Shown here: positions 8,110-16,236 of the stretch, in pieces | Layout of the letters: the number at the start of each line of letters is the position of its first letter | Numbering within the stretch: position 1 is the stretch's first letter | NCBI GenBank assembly: GCA_902362775.1 | Contig: CABIXV010000001.1 | Location: 214,840 to 278,839, forward strand | DNA length: 64,000 bases | Direction of reading: 5' to 3' | Origin: Clostridiales bacterium | GTDB taxonomy: Bacteria; Bacillota; Clostridia; Oscillospirales; Oscillospiraceae | Notes under the pieces: generated by a model | Database searches by the model: none | The model's input: only the letters and a program-made list of their open reading frames with translations | Told to the model about the DNA's origin: nothing | Program-made: the position numbers and the translations under genes

Positions 8110-9267
8110 ATGGACCTGAAAAAAAGAATGATCTCGCTGCTACTGTCCCTGGTCCTGTGCGGGGCCATCTTTGTCCCCCCCGCCTCCTCCGCCTCCTCCA
8201 CGGTATACTTCACTTCCATCAACGACAATTTACGCCCCTTGACCGCGGACACCATGCCTACCTGGTCCGGCGGCGTCCTGTATGTGCCCTATACGGTCTT
8301 TCTGGCCCAGTACAACGGCGGCTTCAAGCTGGTGGATGTGGATTACAGCTATATTCACACCAGCACCACCCACAAGCTCACCCTGTACACGTTACAACAG
8401 ATGCTCACCTTTGATCTGAAAAACGGCACCTGCCGGGAGGAGATCTCCGGTGAGAGCTATCCCGCTCAGGCCATCATGCGAAATGGCATACCCTACCTGC
8501 CTGTGGTCATGGTATGCAACTTCTTCGGTCTGGATTTCTCTTATACCGCCTTCAGCCAGGGCTACCTGGTCCGCATCAACAACGACTCGGTGGTCCTGTC
8601 CGACGCCAAGCTGATCGACGCGGCCAGCAACCTGATAAACCGTTACCTCCGTGAATATAACCAATCCATCAATCCTGCTCCCGATACCACTACTCCCACA
8701 TCCCCTCCCACCGAGCCGGATGAGTCCAATACCACGAACGTATCCACCTATCTGGCCTTTCTCTGTAAGGATGGCCAGGGACTCGATCAGATTCTGTCTG
8801 CCCTGGACAGCGCAGGCAATCAGGCACTATTCTTCTTTACCCCAGAGGCCCTGGAGCAGGAGGATGACCTGGTACGGCGGATTCTGGGTACTGGGCACAG
8901 CGTCGGTATCCTGGCGGAGGGAGGAACCCTGGACCAGACCCGCGCGCTGCTGGAGGAGGGCAACCGGGCTTTGGAGCATCTGGCCTACACCCGGACCACG
9001 GTGGCGTATGTCCCTGACGGCCAGCGGGAGCTGCTGGAGCAGGAGGGGTGGGTGTGCTGGGACCAGACCATGGCCCTCTCCCCATCTGGTACCGTGGGCC
9101 CCAACACCTTCGCGGTCAACACCCTCAACCGCCTGGAGGGCCGTACCAGGACTACTTATCTGACTTTAGAGGGAGGGGAAAATACCGCCCGAATCCTGTC
9201 CGCGCTGCTGCGTCAGCTTCGGTACGAGCATTTCGTGGTATATACCCCGATGGAGACCAGACTATGA
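8110..9267 (+). CDS. Secreted protein with degenerate polysaccharide-deacetylase-like domain
   Basis: A 385-residue exported protein. The signal peptide (MDLKKRMISLLLSLVLCGAI...SSAS) is probably cut near residue 28. The first half (about 30-190) looks like a copper-amine-oxidase-N/stalk-type beta domain. A Pro/Thr-rich linker (about 195-215) leads to a C-terminal region resembling a NodB polysaccharide-deacetylase barrel (LFFFTPEAL, GHSVGILAEGG), but the metal-binding Asp-Asp and HxxxH pattern is absent, so catalysis is unlikely. A cell-wall binding or sensing role is possible. GAAAGGAGG precedes the ATG. The stop overlaps the start of the next gene (ATGA). Confidence 0.65.
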   Translation: MDLKKRMISLLLSLVLCGAIFVPPASSASSTVYFTSINDNLRPLTADTMPTWSGGVLYVPYTVFLAQYNGGFKLVDVDYSYIHTSTTHKLTLYTLQQMLTFDLKNGTCREEISGESYPAQAIMRNGIPYLPVVMVCNFFGLDFSYTAFSQGYLVRINNDSVVLSDAKLIDAASNLINRYLREYNQSINPAPDTTTPTSPPTEPDESNTTNVSTYLAFLCKDGQGLDQILSALDSAGNQALFFFTPEALEQEDDLVRRILGTGHSVGILAEGGTLDQTRALLEEGNRALEHLAYTRTTVAYVPDGQRELLEQEGWVCWDQTMALSPSGTVGPNTFAVNTLNRLEGRTRTTYLTLEGGENTARILSALLRQLRYEHFVVYTPMETRL

Positions 9268-9584
9268 GAGAGATCGACCTTCGTCATACATATTCCGCCG
9301 CCGGGAAGGAGGCCCTTCGGGCCAGGCAGGTCCGACACCTGGAGGCCCGGCTGCGGGACTTTGGACCTGACGGCCCGGAGGTATTGGAGGCGGACCAGGC
9401 ATCTGGAACCATATTCGCCCGTTTTCCCGGCCGCTCCACGGAAAGCGTGGTTGCGCGGTTGGAGCGGGACCACGGCATTTTGGTGGACCTGGAGGGGGAT
9501 CGGGCGGTCTTTCACCTCTCTCCCCAGGTAAGCTTTGAAGCTCTGGACTATGTCTGGGGCTGCCTGTTCCAGATATTGGAGTGA
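9264..9584 (+). CDS. Small conserved protein coupled to the secreted protein
   Basis: A 106-residue soluble protein starting at an ATG that overlaps the previous stop (ATGA), so translation is coupled. The text (ASGTIFARFPGRSTESVVARLERDHGILVDLEGDRAVFHLSPQVSFEALDYVWGCL, given here only as landmarks) resembles the small C-terminal domain of fold-type I PLP aminotransferases, but there is no PLP-binding domain. I do not recognise a named family. It ends just before a bidirectional terminator. Confidence 0.6.
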   Translation: MREIDLRHTYSAAGKEALRARQVRHLEARLRDFGPDGPEVLEADQASGTIFARFPGRSTESVVARLERDHGILVDLEGDRAVFHLSPQVSFEALDYVWGCLFQILE

Positions 9585-9608
9585 TATCCCATCCGTCCTA
9601 TCTATGGA

Positions 9609-9640
9609 AAAAGCCGCGGCTCTTAGGCCGCGGCTTTTGG
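9609..9640. terminator. Bidirectional terminator between convergent genes
   Basis: A perfect 12-bp stem (AAAAGCCGCGGC with GCCGCGGCTTTT) and 6-base loop lies between the plus-strand gene ending at 9584 and the minus-strand ATPase ending at 9642. A-rich and T-rich arms let it work in both directions. Confidence 0.9.
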
Positions 9641-9641
9641 G

Positions 9642-11555
9642 TTATCTGGCTTTCAGCATCCGGCTCGCATTTAAGATGGCGATGACAGATACGCCCACAT
9701 CGGCAAAGACAGCCATCCACATATTGGCCCGGCCAACGGCGGACAGGCCCAGCACTAGGAATTTCACCCCCAGAGCGAACACCACATTTTGCCGCACAAT
9801 GGTCAGCGTTTTCCGGGCGATGCGCACCGCCACGGGCAACTTGCGCAGGTCGTCGTCCATCAGGACCACATCGGCCGCCTCGATGGCCGCGTCAGAGCCC
9901 AGGGCCCCCATGGCCACCCCGATGTCCGCACGGGACAAGACGGGGGCGTCGTTGATACCGTCCCCCACAAAGACCAGGTTCTCCTTTGGGCCTTTGGAGC
10001 GGAGCAGATCCTCCACCCGCTCCACCTTGTCCCCAGGCAGAAGCTGGGCAAAGAACTGATCCAGCCCCAACTGATCCGCCACCGCCTGAGCGGCCCCCTG
10101 GCTGTCGCCGGTGAGCATGACGGTCCTTCGGACCCCGACCTGCTTGAGCTCCCGCAGAGCCTGGGCGGACCCCTCCTTCACCTGGTCGGAGATAACAAGG
10201 TGTCCAGCGTATTCCCCTTCCACCGCCACATGGATGACGGTCCCAGGGTGTTGATGGTCCGTGGTCACCGGAATATTCTCCAAGTCCATCAGCTTCTGGT
10301 TCCCCGCCAGCACCTCCCGGCCGTCCACCTTGGCCCGGACCCCGTGGCCGGCGATCTCCTCCACGTCGCAGACCCTATTCTGCTCTGGAACACCGCCCCA
10401 GGCCTTGACGATGGACCTGGAGATGGGGTGGGTAGAGAACTGCTCTGCCAGGGCGGCGGTTTCCAACAGCTCCTCTGGAGCGCAGTCTTTGGGGTGGACT
10501 CCGGTGACAGCAAAGGTGCCCTTAGTCAGAGTGCCTGTCTTGTCCAGCACCACGATTCCGGTATTGGCCAGGGCCTCCAGATAGTTGCTCCCCTTCACCA
10601 GGATACCCTGCTTGGACGCTCCGCCCAGCCCGCCAAAAAAGGACAGGGGAATGGAGATGACCAGGGCGCATGGGCAGGATACGACCAGGAAGTTCAGGGC
10701 ACGGGGGACCCACACCCCCCACCGGCCAGTCAGCAGGGAGGGAAGCAGCCCCAGGGCCAGGGCAGCAAAAACCACAGCAGGGGTATAGTACCGGGCAAAT
10801 TTGGTAATAAAATGCTCCGCCTGGGCCTTTTTCTCGCTGGAGTTCTCCACCAGGTCCAAGATACGGGCCACGGTGGACTGTCCGTAGGGCTTACTCACTT
10901 TCACATGGAGCAGGCCGGACAAGTTGACACAGCCCGATATCACCTCATCCCCCGGCTCCACGTCCCGTGGCAGGGACTCGCCGGTGAGAGCGGCGGTGTC
11001 CAGAGCGGAGCTCCCTTGGGTGACAGTCCCGTCCAATGGCACCCGCTCCCCCGCCTTGATAACGATGATATCATCCACCTGGACCTCCTCCGGATCCACC
11101 TGGACCAGTTGTCCCTCCCGCTCCACATTGGCGTAGTCCGGGCGGATATCCATAAGCTCGGAGATAGACTGGCGGCTGCGGCTGACGGCCACGTTCTGGA
11201 ACAGCTCGCCCACCTGGTAAAACAGCATCACTGCCACGCCCTCGGCGTATTCGCCCACTGCCATAGCACCCACGGTGGCGACAGACATAAGGAAGTTTTC
11301 ATCAAAGACCTGGCCGTTTTTAATATTGCGCACAGCTCTCCACAGTACATCCCAGCCAATGACCAGATAGGGGATCAGAAACAGGTACAGCCTGGGGAAT
11401 GCGTAATAGGGTTCGCCAGCCTCATTCACCAGGGGCTGACCGAAATAAGGCCACATATTAAATGGTACCTCGATCTCCGGCAGCAGGGCGGCGGCGGCCA
11501 GCAGGACAAAGCTGAAGATAATACGCCAGAGCGTCTTTTTCTGCTTTCTTGTCAT
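9642..11555 (-). CDS. P1B-type heavy-metal efflux ATPase (Cd/Zn/Pb type)
   Basis: A 637-residue cation-pumping ATPase. It shows the actuator loop TGES (about 191), the metal-binding transmembrane CPC motif in SCPCALV (294-296), the phosphorylated Asp in DKTGTLTKG (D338), and the hinge GDGINDAP near the C-terminus. It has no N-terminal HMA domain; that domain is encoded by the separate gene at 11612. CPC plus the CadC-type repressor upstream suggests Cd/Zn/Pb export rather than copper. The frame is open upstream to 11654, but AGGAG before the ATG at 11555 marks the start. It is the third gene of an operon driven from about 12286. Confidence 0.93.
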   Translation of the reverse strand: MTRKQKKTLWRIIFSFVLLAAAALLPEIEVPFNMWPYFGQPLVNEAGEPYYAFPRLYLFLIPYLVIGWDVLWRAVRNIKNGQVFDENFLMSVATVGAMAVGEYAEGVAVMLFYQVGELFQNVAVSRSRQSISELMDIRPDYANVEREGQLVQVDPEEVQVDDIIVIKAGERVPLDGTVTQGSSALDTAALTGESLPRDVEPGDEVISGCVNLSGLLHVKVSKPYGQSTVARILDLVENSSEKKAQAEHFITKFARYYTPAVVFAALALGLLPSLLTGRWGVWVPRALNFLVVSCPCALVISIPLSFFGGLGGASKQGILVKGSNYLEALANTGIVVLDKTGTLTKGTFAVTGVHPKDCAPEELLETAALAEQFSTHPISRSIVKAWGGVPEQNRVCDVEEIAGHGVRAKVDGREVLAGNQKLMDLENIPVTTDHQHPGTVIHVAVEGEYAGHLVISDQVKEGSAQALRELKQVGVRRTVMLTGDSQGAAQAVADQLGLDQFFAQLLPGDKVERVEDLLRSKGPKENLVFVGDGINDAPVLSRADIGVAMGALGSDAAIEAADVVLMDDDLRKLPVAVRIARKTLTIVRQNVVFALGVKFLVLGLSAVGRANMWMAVFADVGVSVIAILNASRMLKAR

Positions 11556-11611
11556 GGCGAAAGCTCCTCTCACAGGGATATGGACATGGGTGGCCTTAGG
11601 CCGCCTCACGT

Positions 11612-11833
11612 TTATTTCAGTACAATCTCGCAGTCGGGTTCTACTTTTCTGCACACCTTGACCGCCTCCTTGACGATCTGATCAAAACGGGCATCGTCCC
11701 CCTCTATGGTCATTTTCTGGGTCATAAAGCTGACAGAGGCGGAGGTAACGCCGTCAATCTTCTTGATGGCCTCCTCCATCTTAGCGGCACAGTTGGCACA
11801 GTCCAAGTCAATCATCTTATACGTCTTTTTCAT
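11612..11833 (-). CDS. Stand-alone HMA-domain metallochaperone
   Basis: A 73-residue ferredoxin-fold heavy-metal-associated domain with the metal site CANC (residues 12-15) after MIDLD. It probably hands metal to the ATPase at 9642, which lacks this domain, in the cytoplasm. AAGGAGAG precedes the ATG at 11833, 13 codons inside the longest frame. It is the second gene of the operon, 44 bases after the repressor and 56 before the ATPase start. The CxxC fits soft and borderline metals alike. Confidence 0.88.
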   Translation of the reverse strand: MKKTYKMIDLDCANCAAKMEEAIKKIDGVTSASVSFMTQKMTIEGDDARFDQIVKEAVKVCRKVEPDCEIVLK

Positions 11834-11877
11834 TGTATACTCTCCTTTTCTCGATCCATTGGATCGCGGCATACAGG

Positions 11878-12237
11878 TTACTCCTCGATATGCTCCATTC
11901 CCTGGCTTAAGATGCGGACTACATGTTCGTCCGCCAGGGAATAATAAACTGTCTTGCCCTCCCGGCGGAATTTGACCAGCTTGCTGCTCTTCAGCACCCG
12001 GAGCTGGTGGGACACGGCGCTCTGGGTGACCTCCATGAGCTTGGCGATATCACAGACGCACAGCTCTCCCTCCAGCAAGGCGTACAGGATCTTGATTCGG
12101 GTGCTGTCCCCAAATATTTTGAACAGCTCCGCCAAGTCATACAGCTCCTCATCCGGGGGGAGCAGGGCGCGCACCTGGTCCACCGCGTCCACATGGACCC
12201 GGTCCTCCTGGCAGCAGGGGATAACTTCACGATCCAT
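11878..12237 (-). CDS. CadC/ArsR-family metal-sensing repressor
   Basis: A 119-residue winged-helix repressor of the ArsR/SmtB family. The helix-turn-helix is MEVTQSAVSHQLRVLK at about 68-83. The paired cysteines of the CadC alpha3N site are present: an N-terminal CC at residues 8-9 and C-V-C at 60-62 in ELCVCD. This is the pattern for soft-metal sensing (Cd, Pb). Without metal it should bind the 12-2-12 palindrome at 12254-12279 and block its own operon; metal binding releases it. AAAGGAGAT precedes the ATG at 12237. Confidence 0.93.
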   Translation of the reverse strand: MDREVIPCCQEDRVHVDAVDQVRALLPPDEELYDLAELFKIFGDSTRIKILYALLEGELCVCDIAKLMEVTQSAVSHQLRVLKSSKLVKFRREGKTVYYSLADEHVVRILSQGMEHIEE

Positions 12238-12253
12238 TCTCTCATCTCCTTTC

Positions 12254-12279
12254 AATATATGAACATCTATTCATATGTT
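12254..12279. promoter_or_regulatory. SmtB/ArsR-type 12-2-12 operator
   Basis: A 26-base imperfect palindrome containing TGAACA and TATTCA, in the layout (ATAnnTGAACAnnTATTCAnAT) known for SmtB/CadC/ZntR operators. It lies immediately downstream of the cad promoter -10 and 17 bases before the repressor start, so bound repressor would block initiation or early elongation. Confidence 0.85.
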
Positions 12280-12285
12280 GATATT

Positions 12286-12314
12286 ATAATAGCGTACCGC
12301 TCCTCTTTTGTCAA
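12286..12314 (-). promoter_or_regulatory. Promoter of the metal-efflux operon
   Basis: On the minus strand, perfect TTGACA (12314-12309), a 17-base spacer and TATTAT (12291-12286). The operator begins seven bases downstream of the -10. Confidence 0.8.
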
Positions 12315-12357
12315 GAGGCCGGGGGAAATTTCATTTCCTGTCTTTCCAACAAAAATC

Positions 12358-12386
12358 TTGCTGTTCAGACAAAAACAAAATATAAT
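12358..12386 (+). promoter_or_regulatory. Promoter of the DUF4358-type lipoprotein operon
   Basis: TTGCTG at 12358-12363 and a perfect TATAAT at 12381-12386, spaced by 17 bases. The transcript would have a leader of about 110 bases before the ATG at 12504, in which I see no clear structure. Confidence 0.7.
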
Positions 12387-12503
12387 GGATCTGTTAAATA
12401 TTTTTTCTCTACCAGGGAACTTTTTTCTTCCGCCCTCGTCAAACTAGTCGTAATCCCCATCAGGGGAACCCCATACCATCCCCAAGAAAAGGAGATCAAT
12501 ACC

Positions 12504-13487
12504 ATGAAACGACGTGTATTCGCTCTGACTTTGGCGCTGTCCATGGTCCTGCTGGCCGCCTGTGGTCCCAAGGGGGAGGATAACTCCTCCGGCAATCAGT
12601 CCTCTTCTACTGGCAGCAATTCTGACATGAGCACTATGGCCCCGGACGGCTCCACCTCCATCCCCGACAGCTCCGCTCCGGATGCCTCTCAGCCGGACGG
12701 CAGCCAGCCGGACGGTTCTGGGAGCACCTCCTCTGATAGCTCCCAGCCCCCTGTGGACGAGCCCCAGGCACAGGCCTCCCTGTCCCTAAACCGCAGCGAC
12801 TTTACCCTGTTCAAGGCGGGAGCCACCTTCCAAATGAAGGCCAAGGCTGATCCCGCCGGCGGTGCTCTGACCTGGAAATCCAGCGATGAGTCTGTGGCCA
12901 CTGTGTCTGACAAGGGCCTGGTCACCGCTGTGGCCGTTGGAAACGCCACTATCACTGTTACCGACAGCGAAACGGGCCTGACCGCCTCCTGCATCGTCCG
13001 GTGCAACTGGGAGGAACAGAAGCCCGAGGAGGGTGGCCCCGCAGATGGCAGCGATTCCTCCAGCGGCAGCTCCTCCGGCGATACTTCCACCCCTGCCGGC
13101 AACGTGGACCTATCCGCCTTTGCTAGCGATATCATGGGCCAGTATGAGTTTGGTATGCTCCAACTCTTAGACGCCGATCTGATGGAACAGCTCTATCCTG
13201 GCATGGGCGCGGTAAGCGCGGAACAAAAATTGATCTATGGCACACTGATGACCATGAACAACGGCGAGTTCGGCCTGGTCCAGGTGAAGGACAGTAAGGA
13301 CGTGGATACTGTGAAGTCCATCTTCCAGACCCGGATCGATGGTATGATCAACGGAGGAGCCTGGTATCCCGAACCCACCCGGATCTGGACCGAAAACTCC
13401 CGTGTTGTCAGCAACGGCAACTATGTCATGATGGTTGTCCATGAGAACTGCGACGCCATCGTAGACGCCTTCAACGCCCTGTTCTGA
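12504..13487 (+). CDS. Lipoprotein with Ig-like (BIG2) and DUF4358-type domains
   Basis: A 327-residue surface lipoprotein. The lipobox LLAAC is at about residues 16-20, followed by a Ser/Asp/Pro-rich low-complexity spacer to about 90. A bacterial Ig-like BIG2 domain spans about 90-172 (WKSSDESVATVSDKGLVTAVAVG is the hallmark). A second Ser/Gly linker leads to a C-terminal domain (about 200-327) resembling DUF4358. DUF4358 proteins often lie beside MBOAT and DHHW genes, as here, so it probably belongs to the surface O-acylation module. GAAAAGGAGAT precedes the ATG. Confidence 0.8.
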   Translation: MKRRVFALTLALSMVLLAACGPKGEDNSSGNQSSSTGSNSDMSTMAPDGSTSIPDSSAPDASQPDGSQPDGSGSTSSDSSQPPVDEPQAQASLSLNRSDFTLFKAGATFQMKAKADPAGGALTWKSSDESVATVSDKGLVTAVAVGNATITVTDSETGLTASCIVRCNWEEQKPEEGGPADGSDSSSGSSSGDTSTPAGNVDLSAFASDIMGQYEFGMLQLLDADLMEQLYPGMGAVSAEQKLIYGTLMTMNNGEFGLVQVKDSKDVDTVKSIFQTRIDGMINGGAWYPEPTRIWTENSRVVSNGNYVMMVVHENCDAIVDAFNALF

Positions 13488-13534
13488 TTCGAAGCAAAAG
13501 TCCCTATCCCCAGCGTTATAATCCATATGATCCC

Positions 13535-13566
13535 ACGGCGGACGACAAGTCGTCCGCCGTTCCTTT
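13535..13566 (+). terminator. Partial terminator between lipoprotein and MBOAT genes
   Basis: A perfect 12-bp stem (ACGGCGGACGAC with GTCGTCCGCCGT) with a 2-base gap is followed by TCCTTT and then immediately by the RBS of the next gene. The short T tract suggests partial read-through, which would set a lower level for the downstream enzymes. Confidence 0.65.
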
Positions 13567-13580
13567 AAGGAGTGTTGCTC

Positions 13581-14984
13581 ATGGTCTTTTCCACCCCTAC
13601 CTTTTTATTTTATTTTCTGGCGCTCACTCTGCTGATCTACTACTTGGTGCCCCGAAAGTTCCGGAACGTAGTAATCCTGTGCGCCTCTCTGTTTTTCTAC
13701 TACTGGGGGGAGCGGGTCTATGTCGTCATCATGTTCCTGTCCACCGCCATCGACTATACCCACGGCCTGCTGGTAGAACGCTACAAGCGGAGGGACAACG
13801 ATAGGGGTGCCCGGATGGCGGTGGCCTCCTCCATCGTGTTCAACCTGGCCCTGCTGTTCTTCTTCAAGTACTGGGACTTTATCGCCGCCTCTCTCCAGTC
13901 GGTCGGGCTGAACTTCATGCCGGTGCTGGGTATCCACCTGCCTATCGGTATCTCCTTCTATACCTTCCAAACCATGAGCTACACCATCGATGTGTACCGG
14001 GGAGATGCCCGAGCGCAGCGATCCATCCTTAACTTTGGCACCTTCGTCACCCTGTTTCCCCAGCTCATCGCCGGTCCCATCATCAAGTATAAGGACCTGG
14101 GAGACCAGATCGATCAGCGGGACTGCACTGTGGACAAGTTTGCCTCTGGCATCCAGATGTTTATGATCGGCCTTGGCAAAAAGCTGCTCATCGCCAACAA
14201 CGTGGGGATGCTGTGGGACAGCTATAAGACCATGGCGCTGGCGGACCTGACCGTGGCGGGGGCTTGGCTGGGTGTGCTGGCCTTCACCTTCCAGATCTAC
14301 TTTGACTTCTCTGGCTACTCCGACATGGCGGTAGGCCTGGGCCGGATGCTGGGCTTTGAGTTCCTGCCCAACTTCAACTACCCCTATATTTCCAAGAGTA
14401 TCACCGAGTTCTGGCGGCGGTGGCACATCTCCCTGTCCACCTGGTTCCGGGAATACCTGTATATCCCCCTGGGGGGCAACCGCTGCTCCAAGGGCCGCTG
14501 GATGTTCAACCTGTTCGTCGTGTGGGCGGCCACCGGCATCTGGCACGGGGCCAGTTGGAACTATCTCATCTGGGGACTGTATTTCTTTGCCCTTCTGATG
14601 GTAGAAAAGTTTTTCCTGCTGGATGCGTTGAAAAAGGCCCCAGCCCTGGTGGGCCATGTCTATACCATGTTTTTTGTCCTTGTCAGCTGGGCTATCTTTG
14701 GCATCGAGGACGCCTCTCGGCTGGGCAGCTATCTGAAGGTGATGTTCGGTCTGGGGGGCGCTCCTCTGGCGGACGGCACTTTGGGCTACTATTTCATCAG
14801 CTATCTGCCCATCCTGGCGCTGGCGGCCCTCTCCTCCACCCCTCTGGGCGCAAAACTGTACCACAGGCTCCCTCAGCGGGCAGCGCAGGTAACAGGTGCC
14901 GCCGCCATCATAGCCGGCCTGTTGGTGTGCACCGCCTATCTGGTGGACGGCACCTACAATCCCTTCCTCTATTTCCGTTTCTAA
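13581..14984 (+). CDS. MBOAT-family O-acyltransferase (AlgI/DltB-like)
   Basis: A 467-residue polytopic membrane protein of the MBOAT family, which moves acyl (often acetyl) groups across the membrane to extracellular polymers. The conserved FWRRWHISLSTW motif and the downstream catalytic-type histidine in WHGASWNY are present. Hydrophobic helices run through the whole length and the size is typical for AlgI. It is followed 13 bases later by a DHHW protein, its usual periplasmic/extracellular partner. The ATG at 13581 is chosen over an in-frame GTG at 13572 because AAGGAG sits eight bases upstream. The acceptor polymer is unknown. Confidence 0.92.
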   Translation: MVFSTPTFLFYFLALTLLIYYLVPRKFRNVVILCASLFFYYWGERVYVVIMFLSTAIDYTHGLLVERYKRRDNDRGARMAVASSIVFNLALLFFFKYWDFIAASLQSVGLNFMPVLGIHLPIGISFYTFQTMSYTIDVYRGDARAQRSILNFGTFVTLFPQLIAGPIIKYKDLGDQIDQRDCTVDKFASGIQMFMIGLGKKLLIANNVGMLWDSYKTMALADLTVAGAWLGVLAFTFQIYFDFSGYSDMAVGLGRMLGFEFLPNFNYPYISKSITEFWRRWHISLSTWFREYLYIPLGGNRCSKGRWMFNLFVVWAATGIWHGASWNYLIWGLYFFALLMVEKFFLLDALKKAPALVGHVYTMFFVLVSWAIFGIEDASRLGSYLKVMFGLGGAPLADGTLGYYFISYLPILALAALSSTPLGAKLYHRLPQRAAQVTGAAAIIAGLLVCTAYLVDGTYNPFLYFRF

Positions 14985-14997
14985 GGAGGCGCAGACT

Positions 14998-16152
14998 ATG
15001 TCAAACAAGTACAACAAGTTTATCACTGCCCTGTTCTGCACCTTCCTTGGCGGGATGCTGGTGGTCAGCACTCTCCTGCCGGACAAGGAGATGTCCGAGC
15101 TGGAGAACCGCTATCTCCAGAAGCCGCCCAAATTCAGCGTGGAAACAGTCACAGACGGCACCTTTATGGAACAGGCCGAGGACTATGTGGCCGACCATAT
15201 CGCCGGCCGGGACTTCTGGGTGGCCGCCAAAGCCTGGTGTGAGCGTCTGTCCGGCAAGCGGGAGAACAACGGGGTCTATTTCGGTAAGCAGGACACCCTC
15301 CTGAACCGGGTGGATACCCCCGCCTGGGAGGATACCCCCGCTCAGGCGGGCGTTTCCGCCAAGCAGGGGCTTCTGACCCGCCTCGGCTTTGTGGACACGC
15401 TGGCAGGCAATGTGTCTGTCCCGGTGTACCTGGGCATCATCCCCTCCTCCTCTGCCATCTGGGCAGACCGCCTGCCCGCTGGTGCGCCCACAGCGGACGA
15501 GTTTTCCCTCATTGACCAGATGTATTTTCAGAGCGGGGCCTCTACCATCGACATGGCAGGCGCTCTGGCCGCCCACAGCGGCGAGGACATCTACTACCGC
15601 ACCGACCACCACTGGACCAGCCTGGGGGCCTTCTACGGGGCCAACGCCATCTTTGAGGCTATGAGTCTGGATCCGCTGGATTTGGATGATTACCAGAAGA
15701 CTACGGTCACTGACCAGTTCTTCGGCACTACCTTCTCCACCTCCGGAGTTCGCTGGGTGGCCCCTGACTCCATCGATACCTATGTGTCTGGCGAGGGGCT
15801 GAAGGTGACCTCTTGGTTCGGCTCTGAGCCCAGTGAAGGCAGTCTATATGTGGACAGCTTTTTAGAAGTGAAGGATAAATACTCCTACTTCCTGGGGGGG
15901 CGCCAGCCCCTGTGCGTCATCGAGAACCCACAGGTGGATGGCCCCAAGGTGCTGGTCATCCGGGATTCCTACTCCGACTCCCTGGCTCCCTTCCTGACGG
16001 AGCGATTTTCTGAGGTTCACCTCTTTGATCCCCGGAACAATCTGAGCAGCGTGAAGGACTATGTAGCAGACAACGGCATTGACTCGGTGCTTGTGCTCTA
16101 CTCTTTCTCCAATTTTTCCACCGACCAGAATCTTTTTGTTCTGGGGCGGTGA
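14998..16152 (+). CDS. DHHW family protein (AlgX/AlgJ-like SGNH acyltransferase)
   Basis: A 384-residue membrane-anchored extracellular protein. An uncleaved signal/anchor helix lies at about 7-27. The DHHW motif (203-206, in YYRTDHHWTSLGAF) and the downstream VIRDSYSDSL block containing the candidate nucleophilic serine define the AlgX/AlgJ-like SGNH group, which completes O-acetylation after the MBOAT protein. TAAGGAGG precedes the ATG. It is co-transcribed with the MBOAT gene and closed by a terminator. The ending (ALVLYSF...LGR-like) is complete. Confidence 0.88.
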   Translation: MSNKYNKFITALFCTFLGGMLVVSTLLPDKEMSELENRYLQKPPKFSVETVTDGTFMEQAEDYVADHIAGRDFWVAAKAWCERLSGKRENNGVYFGKQDTLLNRVDTPAWEDTPAQAGVSAKQGLLTRLGFVDTLAGNVSVPVYLGIIPSSSAIWADRLPAGAPTADEFSLIDQMYFQSGASTIDMAGALAAHSGEDIYYRTDHHWTSLGAFYGANAIFEAMSLDPLDLDDYQKTTVTDQFFGTTFSTSGVRWVAPDSIDTYVSGEGLKVTSWFGSEPSEGSLYVDSFLEVKDKYSYFLGGRQPLCVIENPQVDGPKVLVIRDSYSDSLAPFLTERFSEVHLFDPRNNLSSVKDYVADNGIDSVLVLYSFSNFSTDQNLFVLGR

Positions 16153-16158
16153 TTTCCG

Positions 16159-16194
16159 GGCCGGGACATTGGGACGTCCCGGCCTTGTTTTTTT
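16159..16194 (+). terminator. Terminator of the acylation operon
   Basis: A 9-bp GC-rich stem (GGCCGGGAC with GTCCCGGCC) is followed by TTGTTTTTTT. It lies directly after the DHHW stop. Confidence 0.85.
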
Positions 16195-16236
16195 CCACCC
16201 GCTCTGATAAGATAATCCCAACAGGAGGTGAGTGGC

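Noticed and set aside
9789-11681. A 630-codon plus-strand frame opposite the P-type ATPase
   Set aside because: It is antisense to a complete, motif-bearing ATPase, with no RBS or recognisable domain.
13605-15086. A 493-codon minus-strand frame opposite the MBOAT gene
   Set aside because: The translation is a hydrophilic low-complexity shadow of a membrane protein; the MBOAT and DHHW frames are well supported.
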